The position numbers were made by a program, and so were the translations under genes. Under the pieces are notes generated by a model. It searched no databases. It was not told the origin of the DNA and was given only the letters and a program-made list of their open reading frames with translations. A DNA stretch of 64,000 nucleotides, from positions 7,624-71,623 of the forward strand of contig JBFWOJ010000018.1 of NCBI GenBank assembly GCA_050250575.1. Direction: 5' to 3'. Positions 35,516 through 46,000 of the stretch are shown here, in pieces (position 1 is the first letter of the stretch; every line of letters begins with the position of its first letter). This stretch comes from SHVO01 sp050250575 (GTDB lineage Bacteria; Pseudomonadota; Alphaproteobacteria; Rhodospirillales; Rhodospirillaceae).

Positions 35516-38500
35516 ATGTCTCGATGGAGAAAAACATCTGCGCCGCGCGCAGGCCGGCAGCACTCCGCCACGCATTCCCAGTTCAAGATGTCGCGGCGTG
35601 CTTTCGTGGGCGGCGCTGGCGCGTCGGTAGTGCTGGGGCCTGAAGTTTTCGCCGCCGCGGCGCCGCCGGAGTTCGTCGATACCGGGACCGGTTTCAGACT
35701 CGAATATGACGGCCAAGGCTGGATCGTCGACCAGCGGCTGTTTGTTGGAAGCCCCAAAGCCCGCTTTAATAAGAAGAAACAGACGATGTCGCTGCGCAGC
35801 GCCACCTATCCGGGCACCTCGCTGCGTGCCGATTTCGATGCTGAACTCTTCGAGAGCGGCTCCGTCTGGATGATCAGGATTCTCTTTAAGAGCGCGCAGG
35901 CGCCGATCGAAGCACCGCTCTCCGAGTGGATGATCTCCGCGGTCCCACGGACGGGACTGGCGGCGAACATCAAGGAAATCCGCATCGGTCGGTCGGCCCT
36001 GCGAGTCCCGAAAACCGCGCCGCGGCCTGACTTCACGATACGTGGGGACTTCCGGGTGACGCTTCGCCAAGGGCAAGCGCTCGGTCCCGTGCGATTCGAC
36101 ACCGAAGGGCTGCTGGGTCTTCCGATCGCCGTCGAATCAGCCGCGTTCATGCCCTCTGCCGCGGACGATCCGCGCACTACGGTCACGCTCGAGGTTGCCG
36201 AGTGCGTTGGCTTGCGCGTCGGCGAGGTGGGCCGTGACGTGCGGATCACTGCCGACATGTGGGCGCCGTCGTTCAGGGTGCTCGCGAAGGGTAAGGGCTC
36301 TAAAGCTACTGCCAAGATTGATATTTGCGCCCCCGACGGCGTGATCGCCGTTCAGTCTCGCGGCGCGGGCCCGGCCGGCGCGCGCATCCAATTGGAGAAG
36401 CCCCAGTTCACCGCTGACACCGATGCCTGCCGACGCGACGTGCAGATCGTCGGGGAGGTTGCGCGGCGCGCTTTCGGCTTAGAGACGTCCGGATTCTCGG
36501 TGATGCTCCAGGGCAGTGGCGAGCGGGTCGACTATCGTTTCACCAACACACCGCTCGAGCGCATCACCTTCCGCTTGCCTTTGATCGGGGCGAGCGTGCC
36601 GATGTCCGACGCCGTCACCGCCGTCACCGCCGACATCATGTACCCGCCGACCAGCTGCGATATCGTCGTGCGCGATGACTTCGTCGAGCCGCGGGTGCGA
36701 GACGATTGCGCAACGTCCATCTGGATCGGCGAGTCGAGTCAGCTCGATCTTCCGCTCGAATCGGGCGACGTCCGCGTGCGGCGCAGCCTCGACCTGTTCG
36801 ATCTGCGCTTCAATTTCCTTCACTACGCCCTTCGTGTCCGGGGCGGCGAGACTCGCATCCGTCAGCGTTGGTCGCACCCGGTCGGCTGCCCAGTGCAGAA
36901 AGTGGGAGATCATGCCGCGCCGCGGATCATCGTTCGCTTCCCGCCCCAGAGTATCCTCGAAGAGGCGTTCAAGCCGCCCAGCGATACAGCAACAACCACC
37001 AAGCCGGATCCGACAAACCATTGCTACGTGCCACATGAGCGGCATGAGGTCTCATCGGCGCTCGCAAAAACCCGCGTCGCCGGACCAACGCGGCTGGTGT
37101 TCGAAGACAAGTCGGCCGAAAGTGCATGGACCGACCGCCTCTTCACCGTCGATTTCCTCACCGAGTGGTCCGACCTTGCTTTCATTGTCAACCGCCGTGC
37201 ACTGAGCCGGAAGGCGACGCTCGAGGACCAACTCCGGCTGGTCGGGATCGACCCAAAGACCTCGCGCGAGGATGCGCGGGTGAAAATAATCCAGTCGATT
37301 GGCACGCCGGCGGCTGACGAATCCTCCATCGAGGCGGTTTACCGCATGCTGATGTCGCCCGACGCCCAGGCGAAGTGGAAAAGCCGGCGGCGCCTGGACC
37401 CGCAAAGCCCCGAAATTTGGCATACCGATCTCGCCAATCCCGACGAAACCGCGATGCGCGTCTTGTATGCGCGCGACATGGATCTCGGGTTTCTCACCGG
37501 CAATGGCGTATCGTCCCTGCCCTCACAACTGTGGGCCAGTTCCCTCAGCGCAGACGACCGCCGCCAGCTCGCGGCGCTCACATCATTCTATGGCTTGGCC
37601 GCGCTGCGCCGGCTGGTCCAAAACGCCAGCGCGGGCACCTGGGGCGATGATCCCAACGGCATGGTCTTCATGCCGCCGGGAAAGGACTTTTACGAGTATC
37701 TGACGAAGCCGGATGGCACCGATGTGCCCCAGGAAGCGGTGATGATGCCGAAACCGTTTTCCCGCGCCCGCCTCAGCCTGTCGCGCTCAGCGACCCTTGA
37801 CGCCGCGTGGCATGGCGAGCCGGCGGCGGGTTACGACAACGGCCTCCGGCCTCCATTCTTCAAGCCCTCGTTCACGATCGAGCGTTATCTCCATCGATTG
37901 CGGGAGGGCCGCGATGTCTTTGTCGAAGTCACCTACAAGGGCTTCCTCTTGCCGCTGGGTCATCGCGCCGCGCTGCTCAAGGTGACGCAACGCGAGATTC
38001 ATCCGGCCGCGAACACGGACAAGACCGATCCCGTCGGCTACCTGATCCAGCACTACTACATCGTCTGCCGCAAACCGCTGAAGCATTACCCCGCCTACAA
38101 TCAGCCGTTCCGCACACACGAGTTCTCGCCGAAGTCGATCGAGCTCTTGACCACGCAAACGCCCGATCTGGACGACCCGCGCTGGCCGGAAGGGGCGTTC
38201 GCGGATCCAAACCCAGCGGAATACAAGAAGGATGTGTGCCGCCCGCCTCCCGGTCCTGGTGGAGTGGTGGGCGTGTTCTGGCCCGTCCTGCTCCACGTCC
38301 CAGGTCACACGGGGACGGATCAGAAGGGCCGCGAGGTGATTTTCGAATACAAGGTCGATGGCGCCGATACCCCAGCGCGCTCGCCGCTGCTCTTTGTCGA
38401 CAACGCCGCAGCGCACGACCCGGACGTCATGAAAATGGTCGTCCAGTATTATAACGACAAGATCATCACTTCGCCCGATTTCTCGCTTTTGCGGCCGCTC

Positions 38501-41500
38501 GCTTATCCCGATACCTTGCGCATCATGGACCATCAGGGTGTGCCGCGCCGGTATGCCGCCGAGACTAAGGCCGGTGAGTGTACCTTCGAGACCACGTCCT
38601 GGCTCATGAGTGTGCGCGGCCGCGTCCTGCCCGAACGCGGCACGGCCACCGGCGGCGGTCCTGTTCCTGTGCACGAGGTCGAAGACTTCCGCATGGACGC
38701 CTTCATGGAAGGCAAGGATCAGCCGCCATTCTACCCGGTGATGAGCAAGGCCGCGGTCTCGATCGAGCCGATCAATCGTCTTATCGGCGACCGCCAGAAG
38801 ATGATCGAGGTCGCCTTCAACCCCACCTACGTGCGCGAGGGGTTTGATCCCGGGCGCAATCCCTCGGAGATCTATCTTGATCTGCTCGCACCCATCATCC
38901 ATCTCGATGTCGCCGCGAATGGCCGGTCGACCGGCGGCGTCGCCAAGCCGAACATCGCCCTCGCGGCGTTGTCGCGGCGCAACGGTCCCATGGGCGGCCG
39001 TGCCGGGCCGCCGCGTCCGAACCCGCAAAACCGTTCGCTGCCTTTGGCGCGCAATGTGACGTCGCGCAAGCAGCTCGTCCTGGGCGGGAACCATACGCGC
39101 AGCGCATCCGTCCAAAGCGCCATGGCGGGATCCTTCGACCCGATGGAAGCCTTCGGGAGCGCACTCAACGAGGCGAAGCTACTTGGTATCATCCCCCTCA
39201 AAGACATTCTGAAAGTGGTTGCCGTCGGCCTCGCGCCGAAGCTCAAGGAAAAAACTCAATATCTCACCGGCTTGGCCGACGACACAGAGGCGGCATTTGC
39301 AAAGGGGCTGAAGGCCGCTGGTCAGGCCGTGCGGGATTTCGTTCAGGCCGAAATGACGCAACTTGACGACGGCCTTCGCAAGATGGCTGGTGGCCAATCC
39401 AGTGCCGCCGAGATGTATCCGGAGCTGTGGACCAGCTTCAAAGCTGTGGTCGCCGCAGCCCATACGGCAGCGGATTTGAAGGAGAATCCACCGCCGTCAT
39501 TCGTCGAACTTTTCGCACTTGCCGACAACATCAATGCCGCCGTTCGGGACGCCATTGCCGAGGTGCGCAAATTTGCCGAAGACCCGATGCCCGGCAACCT
39601 CGCCGACGCGGTCCAACAGATCCAAGTCATCTGGAAGTCGCTTCGCGATGTGACCAGCGACCCGTTTGCGGCGTTCCGCACCTACTTCGAGAACTTCCTC
39701 GGTAAGCAAGGTGTGCTCACAACGGTCTGCGATTTTGCCATAACGGCCGGCCTGTTCGAGCAGATCTTCGGTCCGGCGGAGGTCGAGGGCGGTCCCGGCG
39801 GTATCGACTATTTCCTCGAACTGGCGCCGGTCGATACCTCCGTTTCGCCCAACGCGGCTGCCGCCAGACACGAGCAATGGCATGCCGCCTGCCGCCGGTT
39901 CTTGCGCAATCCGAAGGACGTGATGCCGCGTCTCGAGCGCGCGGTGTTCTATCCCACGATTGGCGGTCCGCTGGCCCGGGCGGTCGAAACTCTGAAAGCG
40001 CTGAAGGCCGATGCTGACAAGCAGGTCTCGGTCTCGCGCCGTCAGCTCGCCGAAAAGATCGTCACGGTCCTGCGCCAGGGCGAAGCAGCAGTCGAGGCGG
40101 AAGCCTTGGCGTTTGCTGGCGCCGCCGTCTCCGAGCTCATCGATGCCATGCTCCTCGGTGCGACGAGCGAGAGTCCGCCAAATGTCGAGGCGGTAGTGAA
40201 AGCCATCAAGGGCGATCTCGGAAAGATCGTCGAAAAGCTGAAGACCGACCTTGCTGCAGCGACCACTAAGGCGGCGGAACGGGAGGCTGAATATCGCAAT
40301 GCGGCGGATGCGGCGCTGGCCGGCACCGATGCCAACATGTATGAGCTCTATTACAAGGAGGTCGCGAAGGCCAACGTTCAGGCGCTCCGGATCGAGGCCT
40401 TCACCCGGCTCCTCAACCTTATGGCGAAGCCGGATAATCTCGAAAAAATATCGACAGAACTCGAAAGAGCCTTGCGCGCGCTTGTGGATCAGGCCGTACG
40501 CGATGCCCAAGCCGCCGCGGTTGCCTTTGCGAAAACGCAGGCCGAAGGCTTTGCCAAGCGTATCACCGCCGTCGGCCAGGCGCTGGTCGAACACGCGAGC
40601 GCCTCCGGTTTCCTCGCCGAGACTGCCGATCTCATCAATCAACTTGCCGGCGGGTGCGAAGCCTTCTCGGCAAAGCTTCTCGCTTTCGCGGCGTGGATCA
40701 CCGGCGGCGCAGTACGCGATCTTCAGGCCGCCGGTCAGGCCGTGCTACGCATCGACCAGAAATTCACCGAATTCGCGTTGACGGTTGAAGGTCTAACGCA
40801 AGTGCCCGAGGGTGTTCGCGCCGGCCTGTCGCAGGCTGTTTCCGCAGCCATGACGCCGGTTCAGCGCCTCGGCGCGGTGTACGAAAAACTTGTTCGCGCC
40901 CATCAGGCGGTCGTCAATCATAAGCCGGCGAACGTCTGTATAGACGCCGCCGCTTTCCTTGGCCCCACCGCGCAGGCGCTCGAGCTTCGGCGCGCGCTTC
41001 TCGACACCACGGCGGCTGCGGTCGCGGCGCTCGCCGATATCCGCAGGGTGATCGCGCAGTCGCCGCAGTTGGCGACCGCAATCGTCAATGCGGCGGTGCT
41101 GGACCTCGCAAGTGAGCTGATTCAACTCCTCGACGACGTTTCTATCGTTCGCAGGCTTGCCGCGACCCTTACGCCGCCGGCGCTGGCGGAAGCCGCCGCG
41201 CCGTTCAACACTATCGTCACGGAGTTCGACCTCAACACCAACTTCGCGGAAGAGCTTCGCGTCATGCGCGAGGAAGCGGCGCGGCTGACGGACGATCTTG
41301 ACAGTTTGAAAAAGAACGTTGCGGCGGACGTCGCCAATATTGTCCTGGCGACCGACCACATGCGCCGATTGACCGACTTTGCTGCCAAGCAGGAGAAGCG
41401 CCTGGCCGCGGTCATCCTGCAAGCCTCTCTTGCCGCGGACGGGCTTGTCACCGAAGCAAAGAATAGGGCCGCCGATACGCTGCTGGCGATGGGCGCCGCG

Positions 41501-43006
41501 CTCACGCGCATTCACGACGATGCTATCAAGGTGGTGACTACGCTGCGCGACGGGATCGACAAGTTGCCGGCCTTGCAGCTCGTCCTGTCGCCGAAGGTCA
41601 AAGTTGGGCTGAACGCGACCCTGGACGCGCTGACGGTGGATCGCGGCTTGGTGGATGGCCTCACCGCGGATGGCAAAGCCAAGAATTTCGGCCGCGCGCG
41701 GGATCTCATGCGCGCCTGGCGCCAGGGCCCGCCCGCCCTGGTCACCGCTCTCGCGTTCGTCGAATCCATCGTCAACGCTGTCGCCACCGGCAACATCCGC
41801 GCACTGATCGATGTCGATGCAATCGAAAGGCAACTGCGCGCGGAGATAGAGAAGCTTATCCCCGCGAAGATTTCGCTCACCTATGACTTCGACGCGGAGC
41901 TTCCGGGCTATCCCAGCGGTAACGAGGTGTTCGCCATCTCCGACCGCACGAGTAGCCCCGACGGTAGCGGCCCGCTGATCAACGACCTTGTAATCAACAC
42001 CAGGATTGAGATCGACGTCATCAAACAGACACGCACGGTCTCCGCCGAAGGCCGGATACGTCCTTTCAAAGTTCATCTTCTTGGCAACTCGCCCGATCTC
42101 GTCACCATCCTGTTCAAGGGGGCCCACTTCACCGCTGCCCCCGGGAAGAACCCGGATTTTGTTGCCGACATCGAGCGGGTCGAGATCGGAAAGGCGCTCA
42201 GTTTCCTGTCTGCTTTGGCTAGCCTTACCTCTGGGGGCGGGGGCAACAAGGCAGCGAACGGATTTTATTACGAATATCGTCTGCTGCCCCCCGAGGTCGA
42301 AGTCGGATACCGTTTCAATAAGCCCTATCTCGTGCTCGGCGCGCTGGTTTTCCAGAACATTGGCTTTGCGGTTTCGGCGCACCTTCCGTTTGACAACCGC
42401 AACGCCGAGTTTCGTGTCTCATTCGCGACCCGCGAACGGCCTCTGCTGATTTCATGTGGCGTATGGGGAGGTGGCGGCTTCGTGGGCATCCGCGCCGACG
42501 CTCGGGGCGTCCTGGCGTTTGAAATTCAGCTCGAATATGGCGCCGTTGTAGGTGTCTCGTTCGGCCCCCTCGATGGTTCAGGAAGGTGCTGTGCAGGCTT
42601 GTATATGCTGTCTTACAAGGGTGGCGGCCGCCGCTTCGAAGGGTTTGTCAACGCCGTTGGTGAAGGGCACGTCGCCTGCTTCGGCGCTTCCTTTCTGCTC
42701 GAAGTGCGGACGGTACAGACCGAACGCAGCTCAATGCAAGGTTCATCCACCTACGGCTTTAGTTTTGATCTCGGCTTGACCTCTTACTCCTACAGCGTCA
42801 CCGCGCAATACGAGACCCAGGGGGGCGGCAACGGCGCCAGAAAGATGAGGCCGCAGGGGATTGCGCGGGATTCGTCACGCGCGGCCGCCGCGTCTGGAGG
42901 AAAAATCCCCTCCGCTAGTGGACCTGTCATCCGCAACAATCTGCCGAGCAAACACCACGATTGGCGCGCCTATGCCACGCGCGTGCGCATCCATCGGAAA
43001 GCATGA
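35516..43006 (+). CDS. Giant (2,496-residue) Tat-exported protein of unknown family
   Basis: ATG 35516 follows AGGGG; a second ATG at 35588 would begin directly at the Tat motif. Residues 25-50 form a twin-arginine signal (MSRRAFVGGAGASVVLG, then an AAAA-P cleavage region), so export of a folded protein is predicted. Residues about 50-1,200 are mixed and strand-rich, with Pro/Trp/Tyr clusters. About 1,220-2,080 is Ala/Lys/Glu-rich and helical, looking like long coiled-coil bundles. About 2,190-2,470 is Gly/aromatic-rich with alternating hydrophobics, as in a beta-barrel or beta-sandwich (ISCGVWGGGGFVGIRADARG). It ends in a basic tail. I recognise no family; no Rhs/YD repeats, LysM, cohesin or toxin motif is visible. 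Confidence 0.85.
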   Translation: MSRWRKTSAPRAGRQHSATHSQFKMSRRAFVGGAGASVVLGPEVFAAAAPPEFVDTGTGFRLEYDGQGWIVDQRLFVGSPKARFNKKKQTMSLRSATYPGTSLRADFDAELFESGSVWMIRILFKSAQAPIEAPLSEWMISAVPRTGLAANIKEIRIGRSALRVPKTAPRPDFTIRGDFRVTLRQGQALGPVRFDTEGLLGLPIAVESAAFMPSAADDPRTTVTLEVAECVGLRVGEVGRDVRITADMWAPSFRVLAKGKGSKATAKIDICAPDGVIAVQSRGAGPAGARIQLEKPQFTADTDACRRDVQIVGEVARRAFGLETSGFSVMLQGSGERVDYRFTNTPLERITFRLPLIGASVPMSDAVTAVTADIMYPPTSCDIVVRDDFVEPRVRDDCATSIWIGESSQLDLPLESGDVRVRRSLDLFDLRFNFLHYALRVRGGETRIRQRWSHPVGCPVQKVGDHAAPRIIVRFPPQSILEEAFKPPSDTATTTKPDPTNHCYVPHERHEVSSALAKTRVAGPTRLVFEDKSAESAWTDRLFTVDFLTEWSDLAFIVNRRALSRKATLEDQLRLVGIDPKTSREDARVKIIQSIGTPAADESSIEAVYRMLMSPDAQAKWKSRRRLDPQSPEIWHTDLANPDETAMRVLYARDMDLGFLTGNGVSSLPSQLWASSLSADDRRQLAALTSFYGLAALRRLVQNASAGTWGDDPNGMVFMPPGKDFYEYLTKPDGTDVPQEAVMMPKPFSRARLSLSRSATLDAAWHGEPAAGYDNGLRPPFFKPSFTIERYLHRLREGRDVFVEVTYKGFLLPLGHRAALLKVTQREIHPAANTDKTDPVGYLIQHYYIVCRKPLKHYPAYNQPFRTHEFSPKSIELLTTQTPDLDDPRWPEGAFADPNPAEYKKDVCRPPPGPGGVVGVFWPVLLHVPGHTGTDQKGREVIFEYKVDGADTPARSPLLFVDNAAAHDPDVMKMVVQYYNDKIITSPDFSLLRPLAYPDTLRIMDHQGVPRRYAAETKAGECTFETTSWLMSVRGRVLPERGTATGGGPVPVHEVEDFRMDAFMEGKDQPPFYPVMSKAAVSIEPINRLIGDRQKMIEVAFNPTYVREGFDPGRNPSEIYLDLLAPIIHLDVAANGRSTGGVAKPNIALAALSRRNGPMGGRAGPPRPNPQNRSLPLARNVTSRKQLVLGGNHTRSASVQSAMAGSFDPMEAFGSALNEAKLLGIIPLKDILKVVAVGLAPKLKEKTQYLTGLADDTEAAFAKGLKAAGQAVRDFVQAEMTQLDDGLRKMAGGQSSAAEMYPELWTSFKAVVAAAHTAADLKENPPPSFVELFALADNINAAVRDAIAEVRKFAEDPMPGNLADAVQQIQVIWKSLRDVTSDPFAAFRTYFENFLGKQGVLTTVCDFAITAGLFEQIFGPAEVEGGPGGIDYFLELAPVDTSVSPNAAAARHEQWHAACRRFLRNPKDVMPRLERAVFYPTIGGPLARAVETLKALKADADKQVSVSRRQLAEKIVTVLRQGEAAVEAEALAFAGAAVSELIDAMLLGATSESPPNVEAVVKAIKGDLGKIVEKLKTDLAAATTKAAEREAEYRNAADAALAGTDANMYELYYKEVAKANVQALRIEAFTRLLNLMAKPDNLEKISTELERALRALVDQAVRDAQAAAVAFAKTQAEGFAKRITAVGQALVEHASASGFLAETADLINQLAGGCEAFSAKLLAFAAWITGGAVRDLQAAGQAVLRIDQKFTEFALTVEGLTQVPEGVRAGLSQAVSAAMTPVQRLGAVYEKLVRAHQAVVNHKPANVCIDAAAFLGPTAQALELRRALLDTTAAAVAALADIRRVIAQSPQLATAIVNAAVLDLASELIQLLDDVSIVRRLAATLTPPALAEAAAPFNTIVTEFDLNTNFAEELRVMREEAARLTDDLDSLKKNVAADVANIVLATDHMRRLTDFAAKQEKRLAAVILQASLAADGLVTEAKNRAADTLLAMGAALTRIHDDAIKVVTTLRDGIDKLPALQLVLSPKVKVGLNATLDALTVDRGLVDGLTADGKAKNFGRARDLMRAWRQGPPALVTALAFVESIVNAVATGNIRALIDVDAIERQLRAEIEKLIPAKISLTYDFDAELPGYPSGNEVFAISDRTSSPDGSGPLINDLVINTRIEIDVIKQTRTVSAEGRIRPFKVHLLGNSPDLVTILFKGAHFTAAPGKNPDFVADIERVEIGKALSFLSALASLTSGGGGNKAANGFYYEYRLLPPEVEVGYRFNKPYLVLGALVFQNIGFAVSAHLPFDNRNAEFRVSFATRERPLLISCGVWGGGGFVGIRADARGVLAFEIQLEYGAVVGVSFGPLDGSGRCCAGLYMLSYKGGGRRFEGFVNAVGEGHVACFGASFLLEVRTVQTERSSMQGSSTYGFSFDLGLTSYSYSVTAQYETQGGGNGARKMRPQGIARDSSRAAAASGGKIPSASGPVIRNNLPSKHHDWRAYATRVRIHRKA

Positions 43007-43007
43007 C

Positions 43008-46000
43008 ATGCCCCTAGCAACAAATCTTTTCTGTCTACCGCTCGCCGACGGCATGAAGTCGGACGGCACCCTTCGCATCAGCATCATGGTGATGCCTGAG
43101 CCGTCGGCGTCCGGAGCATTCCACATGGACAACGAGGCATTGCCGAGCGCCGTCCGCACGGCGGGTACTCCTACAATTTATGTCTTCGACCGCAATGGCG
43201 ACCGTATGCCAGTGAAAGGCGTCGTCATTCACGACAACTGGCCGCACAATACCGTCGAAAAAGCCGATGCTCTGTGGCTTAGGCTCTTCCCTAAAGCCAA
43301 GGCTCAGGATCTCTGGGACACGCTTGTGGGGACTGCGTCGGCCGGCGCGCACATTTTAAATCGCAATGACGCAGCCGCGCGCGGCTTTGTCCTCGCAGGA
43401 AAACACGCGGTTTCCGTCCGCGGCGGCCGGCACTATGACCACGCCGGTATCAGTCGGGATCTCGAAGAGGTCAGGGTGGCCGATAGCGCCTGGCGTCTCG
43501 GCGTCGTCGCGGCGGCGTGCCATCTTCAGGAATTGCAGACTCAAAAAGGCGCCAACCAAGATACGCTCAACGGACTAACGTCGTTGCCGGCCGTTGCCTC
43601 CGCGGCTGCTGCGCCGTTCCGCGATGTCGGCCTGATCTTCCGCCGCGCCATTGCGCCGCTGTTCGAGTTCGCGGAACGCCGGTTCGACTCCATGGCGCGG
43701 GTCGCGCACTTCGTTGCGCCGAGTGTGGAAGATGCGTCGCGCACGTTGTTGTTTGCCGATCTGGACAAGGCGTCCAAGGCCGCGATCAATGTTGACCGAA
43801 CCTCACGGCGCCTCGAGGCCGACTACCCCGCGCTTTTCGGCAGCCTGCAGCGAACGCTGGCGGAGACGAAACGACCGAACGTCCTGACATCATTGTCGCT
43901 TACGCCGAACAGTCTTAAGGCGGCGACACCTCATTTTGCCAAAAAGCTGCTGGCCCACGGCGAGGCAAATCCGATCGAGCAGAAGCAGTCGCACGAGCGC
44001 GATGTCAAGGTTACCGACAAATATGAGCAGGTCCGCCGTAAGCTGGCCGGGATACGCTCGTTTCCCACGGTCGCCAAGTTTCTCGGCATGATTGTCGATG
44101 TTGAGATATCGGCCGCGGACGCGGCAAGTTTCCCCGCCAGCGGATTCATCGGCGCCACGTTCGGTACCACCCGGCCGCCCGATATGGGTTCCGCGCGCGA
44201 ACTTACAGCCTTCGCTCTCGATCGCGCGCAAGGAATGTTTTACGTCCGCGAAAATCCGCGGTCGGCCGAAGACGGAAATCCCCTGTTGAATTTCTATAGC
44301 AATGACTATCCGTTGCAACGCGGTCTGGCGGTTGGATCGCAATTCACCGTCGGTTCCGACGATCCGGTGATGCATCTTTATTCAACCGCGCAGCAGATGA
44401 TGTCCGAGAGCGAGGCCCTTGCCAACGGCGCCCTGCCGCAGAGTCTGTCTTCGAAGCTTCCCGAGGTGCAGAACCGCGGGCTCCATGTGCTTTATCGCGA
44501 GGCCTTCTTTCAGTCGAGCGCCTTCGCCCAGCGCGCGGTCGAGAACGTCATTCGTCGCACGAAAGGCGAGACGATTTATCACTATGCCGAGGATCTCATC
44601 ATTGGCGTGAGGCCCGACGTTCGGCGCACGCGTACGCCCGCCGCGCCAGCTCGCTCCGAGGCAGCGAGTGCCACGCCAGTGGCCGACGAGTTCCTGCCGC
44701 TGATGATCCGTACCTTGTCGTTTCACGACATCCGCAGCGCTTATGGGCGCAATCCCGACGTGGATGACGGCTGGCATCCCTATCCCGAGTTCCAGGATCG
44801 CGATCACGGCGTCGCTCGCGCGCTTCCGAAGCTGGTTCCCAACGGAACTGACAAACAGCTTTCGCCGGCGCAGACCGTCCTCACCTGGATGGGTGATCCT
44901 CTGGGCGTGCCGGCACCGCAGATCGATAAGGACGGAAACGAAATATACGAAGTGCCTGCCTCTGCCGACGACTTCGATCTCGGCCACACCTACGACGTCC
45001 CGATCAGTCTGCTGCCCCCGCCGGTTCTGCGGGTCGGCGACTCATACGAGTTTGGCATGCGCGCCGTCATGCCCCACGGCGGCGACATCGGGTTCGACAA
45101 GGCGGTCGATCTCTATGATAAGACGGCGCAGGCGCCTTTTGCAGGGGAAGGCTTTGCGACGGCAGCGTTCCCCTTCCTTTATCAGGGCGACCTGAAGTCC
45201 CCTATCGTCCTTCTGCCGCACAACGATCCCTTCCTCAATCCCGCGATCAAAGCGCCGCCGCTGGCGCGTGACGACCGCATCGTGCTGCGCAGCGGATCAT
45301 CGGGCCAAACGAACTACATTCGGCGCATCCTTGTTCCGCCCAAGGTCAATCCGGATGTCGCCGAGCAATTCGGTCTTTTTGATCCGTACACAGACACAGA
45401 CGATGTTAGCCCGCCCAGCGCCTTTCTTGCTTATCAGCGGGTCGAGGGGACCGGCGCGTTTCCCGACGTCGCAAATCACGCGATCCAAACCAATGTAAAT
45501 CGCAGCCCCGTCGCCGGTGGCGTGCTTGCCGTGGCCAAGCCGACCAAAGCGGAAATACCCGCCTATTACCCGCATCCTTTGTCGCGCACCGCGATGATGC
45601 TGTTCGAACGCAATCTTCGCGTTCCGACGCCCTACACCGACCAACCGGTCGAGATGAGTTTCTGGAACGCGGACGAGACACCTTTCAACGCGCGCCCGGT
45701 GGTTCTGGACTTTTACGCCAACAAAGATGTCAAGGGCGCGGAGGTACAGGCCGGCTTTTCCACAACTCTTGGGGGCAAGGGGACGCCGCCGGTCACCGCT
45801 CACGTCATCAATGTTGCGCCGGCCGAATTTGCGACTCTCTGGTACTGGGTACCGGACGCCAACGAAACCATAACGAAACGCGCGCGCACGCGCGCGATCG
45901 TCAGTCGGCTTGGCAAGGTGTTGGCTTCGAGCGCACACACAATCGCTTTAGCTAAGAATCTTGGCTTCGATTCCGAGGGCGACGCCGACGATAAGATGCT

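Noticed and set aside
40793..42382. 529-codon leftward frame within the giant gene
   Set aside because: Mirror of the helical region of the 2,496-residue protein; product has low-complexity Arg/His/Gln character.
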